Under the pieces are notes generated by a model, which ran no database searches, was not told the origin of the DNA, and saw only the letters and a program-made list of their open reading frames with translations. Source: Streptomyces sp. NBC_01231 (GTDB taxonomy: Bacteria > Actinomycetota > Actinomycetes > Streptomycetales > Streptomycetaceae). From it: a DNA stretch of 64,000 nucleotides. Location of the stretch: NCBI GenBank assembly GCA_035999765.1, contig CP108521.1:8060001-8124000 (forward strand). The letters are read 5' to 3'. Position numbers and translations under genes: made by a program. Positions 33,171-41,813 of this stretch are shown here, piece after piece. Numbering within the stretch: the stretch's first letter is position 1; each line of letters begins with the position of its first letter.

Positions 33171-33680
33171 CCTGCAACGGTGTGCGGGCCGAGGCCCTGG
33201 TCGCGGACCGGTCGAGCTGAGCCGCTCGCCGGGCGCCACCGCCAGCGCGCGACCAGGGCCTACCCGACCGTTCGCTCCGCGATCAGCAGCGCGTAGCCGA
33301 GGACGCGGTCCGCCGCGGCTGTGCGAGCCGCGCTGAAGGCGTGGGGGGCGTCGGGGGCGACGCCGGCGGCTGTGAGTTTGTCGCGCGGTCATGCGCAGCA
33401 GGTTCAGCCTGGTTTCGCGCTGGGCAGGCCGGCTTGTGCAGCAGCGGGTGGGCGATCTTCGTACCCCAGCCGGCGCGCGCTGAGGAGTTCGCGGATCTTC
33501 CTCCGTGGGTAAAATCGCCGTAAAGAGATGAAATGGCTTGCTCGGGGGGCGCCATGCACCGGTACACCTCCGATCGTTCGGCAGTGATTTCTTTCCCAGG
33601 GGTATCCGGCTGCCCCGAATCGGGGTGCAATGGTGAGAGTCAGGCCCTTCCGCACCCACACCGGTCAGAAGAGGCACGCA
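33171..33680. other. Intergenic, decayed DNA and NfeD promoter
   Basis: About 500 bp without a recognised gene. The left part looks like degenerate coding DNA on the reverse strand (around 33240-33320, AADRVLGYALLIAERTVG), family unknown. The right part should hold the promoter of the NfeD-SPFH operon. Confidence 0.4.
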
Positions 33681-34112
33681 ATGGATCCATGGCTGATCTG
33701 GTTGATCATCGCAGCCGTTTTGGCTGCCGCGGAGATCTTCACCCTTACTGCCGCGCTCGGAATGCTGAGCGCGGCCGCGTTGGTCACGGCGGGGTCCGCT
33801 GCGGTCGGACTGCCACTGCCGTTGCAGTTCTTGGTGTTCACCGTCGTCGCCACACTCACCGTGCTGTTCGTTCGCCCTATTGCGCTGCGCCATGTATTCC
33901 AGCCCCAAGCGGAGCGGTTCGGCGTGGACGCACTGGTCGGCAGGGCTGCCTATGTCGTCTCCGAGGTGACGGGCCTGGGCGGCAGGGTCCGCATCGACGG
34001 CGAGGAATGGACGGCTCGCGCCTACGACGAGACGCTGGTGATTCCTCCTGGAAAGACCGTCGACGTCATGGAGATCAGCGGCGCCACAGCGATCGTCTAC
34101 CCCCGGGACTGA
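33681..34112 (+). CDS. NfeD-family membrane protein
   Basis: The 143-residue short NfeD protein has two or three N-terminal helices (WLIWLIIAAVLAAAEIF, MLSAAALVTAGSAAV, LQFLVFTVVATLTVLFV). A C-terminal OB-fold domain (about 75-143) follows, with LVGRAAYVVSEVTGLGGRVRI and GEEWTARA. NfeD proteins partner SPFH proteins in membrane microdomains. The SPFH gene follows 4 bp downstream, forming the usual nfeD-stomatin operon. Start ATG 33681 was chosen over 33630. The full-length protease form (ClpP-like) is absent. Confidence 0.92.
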   Translation: MDPWLIWLIIAAVLAAAEIFTLTAALGMLSAAALVTAGSAAVGLPLPLQFLVFTVVATLTVLFVRPIALRHVFQPQAERFGVDALVGRAAYVVSEVTGLGGRVRIDGEEWTARAYDETLVIPPGKTVDVMEISGATAIVYPRD

Positions 34113-34116
34113 AACC

Positions 34117-35154
34117 ATGGAAACCTCGGCGTTCCTCATTGCCGGCCTGATCGTCGCGCTGATCGCGGTTTTCACCGTGGTGCGGGCGGTCCGTATCGTG
34201 CCCCAGGCGCGCGCTCGTAATGTCGAGCGGCTCGGCCGCTACCACCGGACCTTGAATCCCGGCCTCAGCCTCGTGATCCCCTACGTCGACCGCGTTCATC
34301 CGGTGATCGATCTGCGGGAACAGGTCGTTTCCTTCAAACCGCAGCCGGTCATCACCGAGGACAACCTGGTTGTCGAGATCGATACGGTTCTGTATTTCCA
34401 GGTCACCGACCCGCGAGCGGCTTTCTACGAGATCGCGAATTTCCTTCAGGCGGTCGAGCAGCTCACCGTCACCACCTTGCGCAATGTCGTGGGATCCATG
34501 GACCTGGAAAAGACTCTCACCTCGCGGGACACCATCAACAGCCAGCTGCGTGGTGTGCTGGACGAGGCCACCGGCAAGTGGGGGCTGAGGGTCAACCGGG
34601 TGGAGATCAAGGCCATCGACCCTCCTCAGTCCATCAAAGACGCGATGCAGAAGCAGATGCGGGCCGAGCGGGACAAGCGGGCCGCGATTCTCGGGGCCGA
34701 GGGGCAGCGCCAGTCGCAGATCCTCACCGCCGAAGGCGACAAGCAGGCGGCCGTCCTACGCGCGGAGGGCAACCGCACCGCTGCGATCCTCCAGGCCGAG
34801 GGCCAGTCCCGGGCCATCGACGAGGTGTTCCAGGCCGTACACCGCAACGACCCCGACCCCAAGCTGCTCGCCTACCAGTACCTCCAGACACTGCCCCAAC
34901 TCGCGCAAGGCTCGGGCAACAACTTCTGGGTGATCCCCAGCGAGATCACCTCCGCACTCCAGGGCATGTCCCGCGCTTTCACCGAGGTGCTGCCCCAGTC
35001 GCCGGCCACCCGCGAGAAACCCTCGGACGACATGGCTGCCCAGGCCGCCAACGACAAGGCTCAGGCGGAAGAAGCCGCTGCCGCGGCCCTCGCCGACGCC
35101 GCCAAGGCCGAAGGCGCCAACCCCGATACCCTCCCGCCTCACCCGCCTCGCTGA
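34117..35154 (+). CDS. SPFH/Band 7 (stomatin/QmcA-like) protein
   Basis: The 345-residue protein has one N-terminal helix (FLIAGLIVALIAVFTVVRAV). The SPFH domain has ARNVERLGRYHRTLNPGLS, DLREQVVSFKPQPVITEDN and YFQVTDPRAAFYEI. A coiled-coil stretch includes GAEGQRQSQILTAEGDKQA and ends NNFWVIPSEIT. The Ala-rich acidic tail is long. Such proteins scaffold membrane microdomains and regulate membrane proteases. It is in an operon with NfeD (4-bp gap). Confidence 0.93.
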   Translation: METSAFLIAGLIVALIAVFTVVRAVRIVPQARARNVERLGRYHRTLNPGLSLVIPYVDRVHPVIDLREQVVSFKPQPVITEDNLVVEIDTVLYFQVTDPRAAFYEIANFLQAVEQLTVTTLRNVVGSMDLEKTLTSRDTINSQLRGVLDEATGKWGLRVNRVEIKAIDPPQSIKDAMQKQMRAERDKRAAILGAEGQRQSQILTAEGDKQAAVLRAEGNRTAAILQAEGQSRAIDEVFQAVHRNDPDPKLLAYQYLQTLPQLAQGSGNNFWVIPSEITSALQGMSRAFTEVLPQSPATREKPSDDMAAQAANDKAQAEEAAAAALADAAKAEGANPDTLPPHPPR

Positions 35155-35810
35155 CGGCGGGCGGCGCCTATGTCGGCGCAACTCGCGCACCGGAAGCCTC
35201 CGAGCGCCTGACCACCTGGCAATCGGCGCTCGTCAACGCTGCGCCGCTTGAGTGCGCCATGCGGAGATATCCGAATGGTGTCTACGACCGGACGCCCGAG
35301 TCGGACGAGTAGCGCCGGGGTCGAGACGGTGACGCTTGCGGTTGCCTGCTGCTCCGATTCCAGGCGCTCATGAAGGGCCCACCGTGATCAGCCGTACGTC
35401 TGCGCTGTTGGCGGTCAGCGTTATGCGCGCTGCCCATCTCTGCAGCGAGGACCACGGGGTCGTTGTCTTTCGGACCATCGCCTGTCCCCCCACGCTCCGG
35501 TGATATCCCGCGGCGACAAGGGCTTTTCCGATGGAGGATCTTCTTGGGTGCAGCATTCGTCAGGCCGCTCGTGGGTCCATCTCGGAACGCCGGACCCGCC
35601 CGGTGGGCTGCGTCGGCCGTCGGCACGTTTTGATCGAACGGCCCACGTAAGGCGCGCATCCGGATAGGGCGGGGCGGGTCGGCACCCTCGCCGAGGAACC
35701 TCAAATGAACTTCCCTGTGGCTCGGAGGCGGTAGCGACCGTACCCGAGCAGACCAGCCGGGCAACTCAACAGGAAGAGGCGGCTGGGCGGGGGAGAAAGT
35801 CCCGTCCCGA
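35155..35810. other. Intergenic, no gene recognised
   Basis: A 650-bp gap between convergent genes. Open frames on the reverse strand (for example 35282-36061) are out of frame with the real membrane-protein gene and lack domains. No repeats or RNA structure were recognised. Confidence 0.5.
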
Positions 35811-36419
35811 TCAGGCGCGGCGCGGAACGGATTCGCTCCCTCTGGTCCCGGCGGCGAGCAGAGCGAAGCCCAGTGCGAAACCGAGCATGGTCCATACGCC
35901 GCGGGGCCAGAAGATGTGGCTGTCAGTGAAGGACCAGCCGGCCACCAGGAGAACCATCGTGCCGGGGATGACTCGCGCGCCGTGTTTCGGGAAGAGGGCG
36001 ATGGCCGTGGCCAGGACGGCGACGATGAGGGCGTAGGCGCCGACCTCCCCGAGCGACTCACCTGTGTCGTAGAGCGGGTACTTGATCGGCCCTATGTTCG
36101 CTGTCCCGGCGGCGTGCTCGACCGCGGTTCCCGCCGCGATACCGGCCACCGCGTCGAGACCGGTGTAGAAGGCCGCGTAGGTGAACGCACTCGCCCAGGC
36201 CACCGCAGTGGCGAAGCCCGCGAGGTCTGGTCGGGGGCGGTGCCACAGAGGGACGAGGAGGCCGAGCGTCAGTAGCGGAAAGATCGGCAGCAGTGCGATG
36301 TGCAACTGTGTCCAGTCCGTGGCTGTCGCCCTGGACAGGCCATGCGGGTGCGCGGCGCCCGCCGCAGCCAGCACAAGGGGCGCGACAGTGACGAGGGTGA
36401 TGTTTCGGATGGTCAACAC
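35811..36419 (-). CDS. Hypothetical polytopic membrane protein
   Basis: The 202-residue protein has about six or seven hydrophobic helices: TLVTVAPLVLAAAGAAHP, IALLPIFPLLTLGLLVPLW, GFATAVAWASAFTYAAFY, ALIVAVLATAIALF, VIPGTMVLLVAGWSF and TMLGFALGFALLAAG. It has conserved-looking His residues near helix ends (AAHPHG, QLHIALL, DSHIFWP), which might bind a metal or heme; this is speculation. I do not recognise a named family. Start GTG 36419 is uncertain. Response-regulator box a lies 36 nt upstream. Confidence 0.7.
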   Translation of the reverse strand: MLTIRNITLVTVAPLVLAAAGAAHPHGLSRATATDWTQLHIALLPIFPLLTLGLLVPLWHRPRPDLAGFATAVAWASAFTYAAFYTGLDAVAGIAAGTAVEHAAGTANIGPIKYPLYDTGESLGEVGAYALIVAVLATAIALFPKHGARVIPGTMVLLVAGWSFTDSHIFWPRGVWTMLGFALGFALLAAGTRGSESVPRRA

Positions 36420-36455
36420 GCTGTGATCGTAGGCGCGTTACGTCATTTGAGACGG

Positions 36456-36475
36456 CTGCGTAAGGGCTTCGTAAG
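36456..36475 (-). promoter_or_regulatory. Response-regulator box a
   Basis: The reverse strand reads CTTACGAAGCCCTTACGCAG, two CTTACG half-sites 11 bp apart. It lies 36 nt upstream of the membrane-protein start at 36419, in the same orientation as the gene. Confidence 0.7.
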
Positions 36476-37228
36476 ATCTTGTGTGGTGCCGTGGAACGCT
36501 GGAAACCGTCCGCCGGGGTGGTTCCCCTTCGACGCGACACCGGCCTAGCCGATCGTGCGGCGAGGCCGGAGCAGAGGACCTCGTCTGGGCTGACCACGCT
36601 GTAGGAGCGGTGGCGGTGACGTTGGACGCGTTGGCGGCGATGTCAGCGTGGTCGGCTTCGGCGATCTGCCCTTCGTGGACGCACTCCACTCGCCGACATG
36701 ACTGTGCGCGCCGCCTGCAATGCCGCTGGTGCTGTCCGGACAGCAACCGGAGACTGCACAGGCCGAGGTCACCATCGAGTTCGTAGTACGGGACAGCAGC
36801 GGGCCTCCGCCGGTGACGGGGCGAGCCGTCGAACGCAGTTAGGGGGCGATGGTCGGCTCAGCCGAGGAAGGGCGCGCGCCCCCGGGCGCGCGCAGTGGCC
36901 GACGGGCCGGCCACGGGGGCAGTGACATGGCGCTCATCGGCTGCTCAACCCGACATGTTGGGCTGGGAGTTCGAGTCCCGGTTCACCAGTGCGTTGGTGA
37001 AACCGGAGGGGGTGAGGCCCGGTGTCGCCCTGTTACGGGTCCCAAGTGGCGCCGCCGACGTTGAGGGTGACGACCTTGGACCGGCTGGCAGGGCAGTTGT
37101 CCTGGCGGGCTGACTGGTCTGTTCCCCACTGGTGCTCCAGTCGGCTGGGCGCGTCCGGCCCGCATGGTTTGTCGGCTGCCGGATCGGTGACCGGTGTTGA
37201 GCACTCCTTGCTGCGTCGGAACGGGTTC
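36476..37228. other. Intergenic, no gene recognised
   Basis: About 750 bp without a supported gene. A TPsiC-like sequence (GGGAGTTCGAGTCCC, 36964-36978) resembles part of a tRNA, but no complete cloverleaf could be folded. Open frames here have no recognisable domains. Confidence 0.45.
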
Positions 37229-37258
37229 GGCGCCCCGGAGAGGACTCTCCGGGGCGCC
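37229..37258 (-). terminator. Terminator hairpin after the lactonase-like gene
   Basis: GGCGCCCCGGAGAG (37229-37242) pairs perfectly with 37245-37258 around GA. This 14-bp stem starts 20 nt beyond the stop codon of the gene at 37279. Confidence 0.8.
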
Positions 37259-37278
37259 GGTCCGCGGTGGCCGCTTCT

Positions 37279-38505
37279 TTACACCGCGGTTATGCCCTCC
37301 ATGCCGGATTCGGCGAAGGGGGGCAGTCCGGTGGCCGTGGTGACCTTGGTGAGGGAGCCGTTCCTGCCGATGCGGAAGCCGTCGACGGTGCCGGAGGTCC
37401 CGTTCTGCACGTACAGGAACTTCTCGTCCTGTGTCACCGCCAGGTCGATGACGCCCTGGGACATGGCTGACGGCGGGGTGGCGATGCCGACCTCGTTGGT
37501 CAGCGCGAGCCGGCCGTGCCGGTCGCTGCGGTAGCCGGTGACGGTTGAGTTGCCGGTGTTGCCGCCGTAGAAGAAGTCACCGGCGCGCTCCAGCCAGCAC
37601 AGCGTGTTCTGGCCGTTGGCCAGGGGTTTCTGGAGGACCTTGAGGCTGCCGTCGGCGAGCACCTTGTATGTACTGACCGTCGATTTCTCGGCTTCGGCGA
37701 CCAGCATCCGGCCCGCCTTGTCGAAGGTGATCGCGAACGGCACGCCGCCGGCCGAGTCGTTCACCTTCGGCCGGTGTGCGGGGCGTCCGTCGCGCCGCAT
37801 CGGGAACACCTCGATGGTGTTGGCGGACTTCGTGGTGACGACCAGCTCGCGGCCGCCCGGCGTGAACGCGACCTGGCCGGGCGAGCTGCTGAACAACGGC
37901 ACCTTGTCGTTCTTCAGTCCCAGGGAGCGATACGAACCGCCCAGCGGCTGGAGTCCGTTGGCCGTGATCTTGAAGCCCTGGACGCTGCCCGCGCCTCCCG
38001 CGTTCATGACGTAGGCGAGGTTGCCGGACACCGCGATGGACGAGGGGAAGTCCCCGCCCGAGCGCACCACCCGCCGGTGCGTCAGTTTCTGTCCCTCGAC
38101 CCGGAACGAGGTCACGGTGCCGCTGCCCGCGTTGACCGCCAGCAGCAGATGCGAGCCGCGGTCGTAGACGAGCGAGCCCTGGGAGGCGAGGGAGTCGGTG
38201 GGTGCGTCGACCTGGTCCCCGCCCTTGCCGCCGGTCGCGTAGGCGCCTGAGGCGGTCAGCTTTCCGTCCTCGCCGCGCTTGAAGACGTGGATGGTGTTTC
38301 CGGCGAGCTCGTTGCCCTGTACGAAGACGGCGTGGTCGGCTCCCTCCTTGGCGCTCTTCGTCGTCACGTCTACGGGTGCGTGGGGGACTTCGCCCGCCGA
38401 GGCGATGGCCACCGTGGTTGCGACCGCCGCTGACGCGAGGATGCCGGCCCCGGCGATGGTCATCCGGACCTGCGACTTCGACCTGCGCCTGGTGTGCCTG
38501 CTCAC
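37279..38505 (-). CDS. Secreted lactonase-fold (7-bladed propeller) protein
   Basis: The 408-residue exported protein has an Arg-rich N-terminus (RHTRRRSKSQ), then MTIAGAGILASAAVATTVAIA and probable cleavage near ASAGE. The rest is a beta-propeller of the lactonase family (PF10282), with HAVFVQGNELAGNTIHVFKR, LLLAVNAGSGTVTSFRV, ELVVTTKSANTIEVF and FLYVQNGTSGTVDGFRI as blades. Catalytic activity as a lactonase cannot be assumed. GTG 38505 follows GAGGAG. It is preceded by response-regulator box c and followed by a strong terminator. Confidence 0.87.
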   Translation of the reverse strand: MSRHTRRRSKSQVRMTIAGAGILASAAVATTVAIASAGEVPHAPVDVTTKSAKEGADHAVFVQGNELAGNTIHVFKRGEDGKLTASGAYATGGKGGDQVDAPTDSLASQGSLVYDRGSHLLLAVNAGSGTVTSFRVEGQKLTHRRVVRSGGDFPSSIAVSGNLAYVMNAGGAGSVQGFKITANGLQPLGGSYRSLGLKNDKVPLFSSSPGQVAFTPGGRELVVTTKSANTIEVFPMRRDGRPAHRPKVNDSAGGVPFAITFDKAGRMLVAEAEKSTVSTYKVLADGSLKVLQKPLANGQNTLCWLERAGDFFYGGNTGNSTVTGYRSDRHGRLALTNEVGIATPPSAMSQGVIDLAVTQDEKFLYVQNGTSGTVDGFRIGRNGSLTKVTTATGLPPFAESGMEGITAV

Positions 38506-38597
38506 GCCTGACTCCTCAAACCTCGCCGCCACCACCGGTCGGTGACGTGCAGAGCCAGAGTTGCCTGTGGGGCCGGTGGGAAGAAGATGTTTCGGCC

Positions 38598-38617
38598 CCG
38601 CGTCAGCTTCTCGTAAG
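38598..38617 (-). promoter_or_regulatory. Response-regulator box c
   Basis: The reverse strand reads CTTACGAGAAGCTGACGCGG, half-sites 11 bp apart, 92 nt upstream of the lactonase-like gene. Confidence 0.7.
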
Positions 38618-38945
38618 AACTTCCGTTCGCCCCAGAGAATTCGGTGGCGGTCCGGCCTGCGGCTCGCCTGCCGCCGTTGCCGCTCATCCAGCGGTGAGAA
38701 GGCCCCGCATGGCGGAGCGAGGGCGGGGCAGTGCGGTCGCGGTAACGTCGACCCCGGTCTGATCGGGGGCTTCGACGAGAGCGCCTACGGGTCGGCCAAG
38801 TTCGCCGTGCGGGGGTCCGGAGCGGTGACTCGCGCCTTTCACGCCGCGGCGCCTTATCGCAGACGTCATGAGCACGACGGTGGATGTGCCTTCCTGACCG
38901 AGTTGGCCCCGAAGTGATGTGCAGTGCTGCTGCATCTGGCGAGGT

Positions 38946-38965
38946 CTTACGGACCCGTGACGTGA
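38946..38965 (+). promoter_or_regulatory. Response-regulator box g
   Basis: CTTACGGACCCGTGACGTGA on the forward strand, half-sites 11 bp apart. It ends 48 nt before the epimerase ATG. Confidence 0.65.
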
Positions 38966-39013
38966 TGGGCGCGGTGCTGCCGTGCGGGGTGCTCATCCTC
39001 TTAGCGTTCGCGT

Positions 39014-40009
39014 ATGCGAGTACTGGTCACCGGCGGAGCCGGGTTCATCGGTTGTCATGTCGTCGAAGCTCTGACCGCACGGGGGCACGAGGCGGTCGTG
39101 TTCGACCTGCGTGACGGCCAGGACGTACGCGACGCTGAGGCGGTCGCGGCCGCTCTGTCGGGTGTGGACGCCGTGTGCCATCAGGCGGCGATGGTGGGGC
39201 TTGGGAAGGGGTTTGCCGACGCGGTCGAGTACGTTTCGCGCAACGACCTCGGTACCGCGGTGCTGCTTTCCGCCATGGCCGACGCGGGGGTGGGGCGGCT
39301 CGTACTGGCCGGCTCGATGGTCGTGTACGGCGAGGGCTCGTACCGGTGTGAGCGGCACGGGACGGTACGACCCGGCCCCCGGGCCGTGGCCGATCTGGCC
39401 GCAGGGCGTTTCGAGCCCCGGTGCCCGCGGTGCGAGGAGCCGCTGACGCCGGGGCTGGTCGGCGAGGACGCTCCGGTCGATCCCCGGAACGTGTACGCGA
39501 CGACCAAGCAGGCCCAGGAGCATCTGGCTTCGGCCTGGGCCCGGTCGACGGGCGGCTCGGCGGTTTCGCTGCGCTACCACAACGTGTACGGGCCAGGCAT
39601 GCCACGCGACACCCCGTACGCGGGGGTCGCGTCCTTCTTCCGGTCCGCGCTCGCCCGCGGTGAGGCACCGCGTGTCTTCGAGGACGGCGGCCAGCGGCGG
39701 GACTTCGTCCACGTACGGGACGTGGCGGCGGCCAATGTGGCGGCGCTCGAGACCGAGTCCCCGGCCGGAGCGCTGGCGGCGTACAACACCGGCAGCGGGG
39801 AGCCCCACACGGTCGGCGAGATGGCGCGGGCGCTGGCGTCCGCGTACGGCGGACCCGAGCCCGTGGTGACGGGGGAGTACCGCCTGGGGGACGTACGGCA
39901 CATCACGGCGGACTCCTCGCGGTTGCGGGCAGAACTGGGCTGGAAGGCCGAGGTCGGCTTCGAGGTGGGCATGCGGGAATTCGCGAGCGCAGGGCTGCGC
40001 GGGGAGTAG
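39014..40009 (+). CDS. NAD-dependent nucleotide-sugar epimerase/dehydratase
   Basis: The 331-residue extended-SDR enzyme has the dinucleotide motif GGAGFIG at 7-13, DAVCHQAAMVG, and the catalytic Tyr/Lys in NVYATTKQAQEHL. LRYHNVYGPGMPRDTPYAG and GGQRRDFVHVRDVA are sugar-nucleotide-binding motifs. An insert with CERHG and CPRCEEPL (four Cys) looks like a zinc ribbon, which is uncommon in classical UDP-glucose epimerases. It likely supplies a sugar nucleotide for the glycosyltransferase genes downstream. ATG 39014 lacks a strong ribosome site. Confidence 0.9.
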   Translation: MRVLVTGGAGFIGCHVVEALTARGHEAVVFDLRDGQDVRDAEAVAAALSGVDAVCHQAAMVGLGKGFADAVEYVSRNDLGTAVLLSAMADAGVGRLVLAGSMVVYGEGSYRCERHGTVRPGPRAVADLAAGRFEPRCPRCEEPLTPGLVGEDAPVDPRNVYATTKQAQEHLASAWARSTGGSAVSLRYHNVYGPGMPRDTPYAGVASFFRSALARGEAPRVFEDGGQRRDFVHVRDVAAANVAALETESPAGALAAYNTGSGEPHTVGEMARALASAYGGPEPVVTGEYRLGDVRHITADSSRLRAELGWKAEVGFEVGMREFASAGLRGE

Positions 40010-40437
40010 TGCTTGACCGGGCCTGGCGCGGCAGAGCGGGAGGCGGACGGCGTCCCGCCGACGGACCGGCGGCCGAGCAGCAGCGCGGTCGCCGGAGAGA
40101 TACCGGCTGCCATCGCGACGGCTGGGGTCGACACGGTGTGGGCCGGCAAGGTCGTCGCCTGCACCACGGCCGCCCGGCTCCGCGGGCATGGCGGTGACCT
40201 TGACAGCGACGGCGGATGAGGGAGACGGGCAGCATCCGCACGTCGGGTCTCTGTGTCCGGTGTGCCGGTGACCGCGCGTGCGGTACAGCCGGTTGAGCAT
40301 CGGAGGCGCGTGGCGCTCACGCACGCAACCGGACTCCTGCCGACCGTACTTCGGTGCTCTGCTCCCTCCCTCGACGTCCGCGTTTCGTAAGGAGCCGAAG
40401 TCCCTTACATGCCTTTTGTCTTCGTAGGGTGAAAGCC
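40010..40437 (+). promoter_or_regulatory. Regulatory region before the GT2 operon
   Basis: A 428-bp gap with no recognised gene. It contains response-regulator box d, identical to box b over 20 bp, and an inverted repeat GTAAGG...CCTTAC at 40387-40408. Confidence 0.5.
40372..40391 (-). promoter_or_regulatory. Response-regulator box d
   Basis: The reverse strand reads CTTACGAAACGCGGACGTCG, identical over all 20 bp to box b at 45748 but in opposite orientation. It ends 46 nt before the GT2 start. Confidence 0.75.
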
Positions 40438-41199
40438 GTGACGACTTCTCCCGCAACGCAATCGGAAGCGGAGACGACCTCGGCGACCGTCGACGTGGTG
40501 CTCCCCTGTCTGAACGAGGCCGAGGCCCTGCCCTGGGTCCTCGCCCGCATCCCGCCCACATGGCGCGCGATCGTGGTGGACAACGGATCCACGGACGGCT
40601 CGCCCGAACTGGCCCGCGACCACGGCGCGACCGTCGTGCGTGAGACGCGCCGCGGCTTCGGCGCCGCCTGTCACGCCGGGCTGACCGCGGCCACCGCGGA
40701 CATCGTGTGCTTCTGCGACTGCGACGCCTCCCTCGACCCGTCCCTGCTCGTGCCCTTCGTCCGCGAGGTGCGCGACGGTGAGGCCAACCTGGTGCTCGGG
40801 CGGCGCCGTCCCCAGGGCCGGGGCGCCTGGCCCGCGCACGCCCGGTTGGGCAACGTGGCGCTGGCACGGATGCTGCGTCGCCGCACGGGGCTGCGCCTGC
40901 ACGACCTCGGCCCACTCCGCGCCGGCCGCCGGGAACAGTTGCTCGCCCTGGCACTCACGGACCGCCGCAGTGGCTACCCGCTGCAGATGGTCGTGCGCGC
41001 GGCCGACGCCGGCTGGCGTGTCGTCGAGCACGAGGTGCCCTACTTGCCGCGCACCGGTGCCTCCAAGGTCACCGGTACCTGGCGCGGAACCTGGCAGGCG
41101 GTACGGGACATGGGCCGCGTCCTGGCCGAACCACCGGTGCCCCCGGACGGGGCTAGTCCCGACTCATTCGCCGTACTCCCAGGAGGAACCGCTCAGTGA
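40438..41199 (+). CDS. Family 2 glycosyltransferase
   Basis: The 253-residue GT-A fold enzyme has VDVVLPCLNEAEALPWVL, VVDNGSTDGSPELARDHG, RRGFGAACHAGL and the metal-binding DXD equivalent FCDCDASLD. LVLGRRRPQG and DLGPLRAGRRE follow. It resembles dolichol/polyprenyl-phosphate-type GT2 enzymes but has no membrane anchor. GTG 40438 was chosen as it gives the usual N-terminus. The stop overlaps the DUF2064 gene (GTGA), so they are coupled. The acceptor is unknown. Confidence 0.9.
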   Translation: MTTSPATQSEAETTSATVDVVLPCLNEAEALPWVLARIPPTWRAIVVDNGSTDGSPELARDHGATVVRETRRGFGAACHAGLTAATADIVCFCDCDASLDPSLLVPFVREVRDGEANLVLGRRRPQGRGAWPAHARLGNVALARMLRRRTGLRLHDLGPLRAGRREQLLALALTDRRSGYPLQMVVRAADAGWRVVEHEVPYLPRTGASKVTGTWRGTWQAVRDMGRVLAEPPVPPDGASPDSFAVLPGGTAQ

Positions 41200-41813
41200 C
41201 CACTCTCCTCGTCATCGCCAAGGAACCGCGGCCAGGACGGGTCAAGACCCGGCTCACCCCGCCGTTCACGCCTCGCGAAGCGGCGACGCTCGCCGAGGCG
41301 GCACTCGTGGACACCCTGCGCACGGTGGCGGCCACACCCGCCCGGCGCCGCGTGCTGGTACTCGACGGCGCTCCCGGCCCCTGGCTGCCTCCCGGCTTCG
41401 ACGTCGTCCCGCAGTGCGCGGGAGGTCTGGACGAGCGGCTGGCCGCCGCCTTCGCCGGCTGTGACGGACCCGCGCTGCTCATCGGCATGGACACCCCCCA
41501 GGTGACGCCCGCACTGCTCACCGTCGACTTCGCCGGCTGCGACGCGTACTTCGGGCCGGCCGAGGACGGCGGCTTCTGGGCGCTGGGCCTCGCCCACCCG
41601 GACCCCGAGCTGCTGCGGGGTGTGCCGATGTCCACGCCCACGACGGGTGCCGTGCAGCGTGAACGGCTCGCCGTCGCGGGCCTGCGCGTACGCGAGCTGC
41701 CCCGCCTGCGGGACGTCGACACCGCCGACGACGCGGAGGCGGTCGCCGCGGCTGCGCCGGAAAGCCGCTTCGCCGCCGAACTGGGGCGTCTCGGGGCGGC
41801 TGTCGGCCGATGA
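41196..41813 (+). CDS. DUF2064 / TIGR04282-type glycosyltransferase-like protein
   Basis: The 205-residue nucleotidyl/glycosyltransferase-fold protein starts TTLLVIAKEPRPGRVKTRLT, the family signature. Other motifs are ALLIGMDTPQVTPALL, YFGPAEDGGFWALGL and LPRLRDVDTADDAEAV. Relatives sit next to GT2 enzymes in several natural-product and arsenosugar-type clusters; the reaction is unproven. It overlaps both neighbours by 4 bp, so three proteins are made from one coupled message. Confidence 0.88.
   Translation: MTTLLVIAKEPRPGRVKTRLTPPFTPREAATLAEAALVDTLRTVAATPARRRVLVLDGAPGPWLPPGFDVVPQCAGGLDERLAAAFAGCDGPALLIGMDTPQVTPALLTVDFAGCDAYFGPAEDGGFWALGLAHPDPELLRGVPMSTPTTGAVQRERLAVAGLRVRELPRLRDVDTADDAEAVAAAAPESRFAAELGRLGAAVGR

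Larger units (their letters stand above)
38506..39013. promoter_or_regulatory. Divergent regulatory region (lactonase / epimerase)
   Basis: No gene was recognised in this 508-bp region. It contains response-regulator boxes c and g near its two ends, each pointing to the neighbouring gene. Confidence 0.6.

Noticed and set aside
36920..36995. tRNA-like segment with GGGAGTTCGAGTCCC and a following CACCA
   Set aside because: The TPsiC arm is good, but no matching acceptor, D-arm or 7-nt anticodon loop could be folded. It is at most a tRNA fragment or chance.
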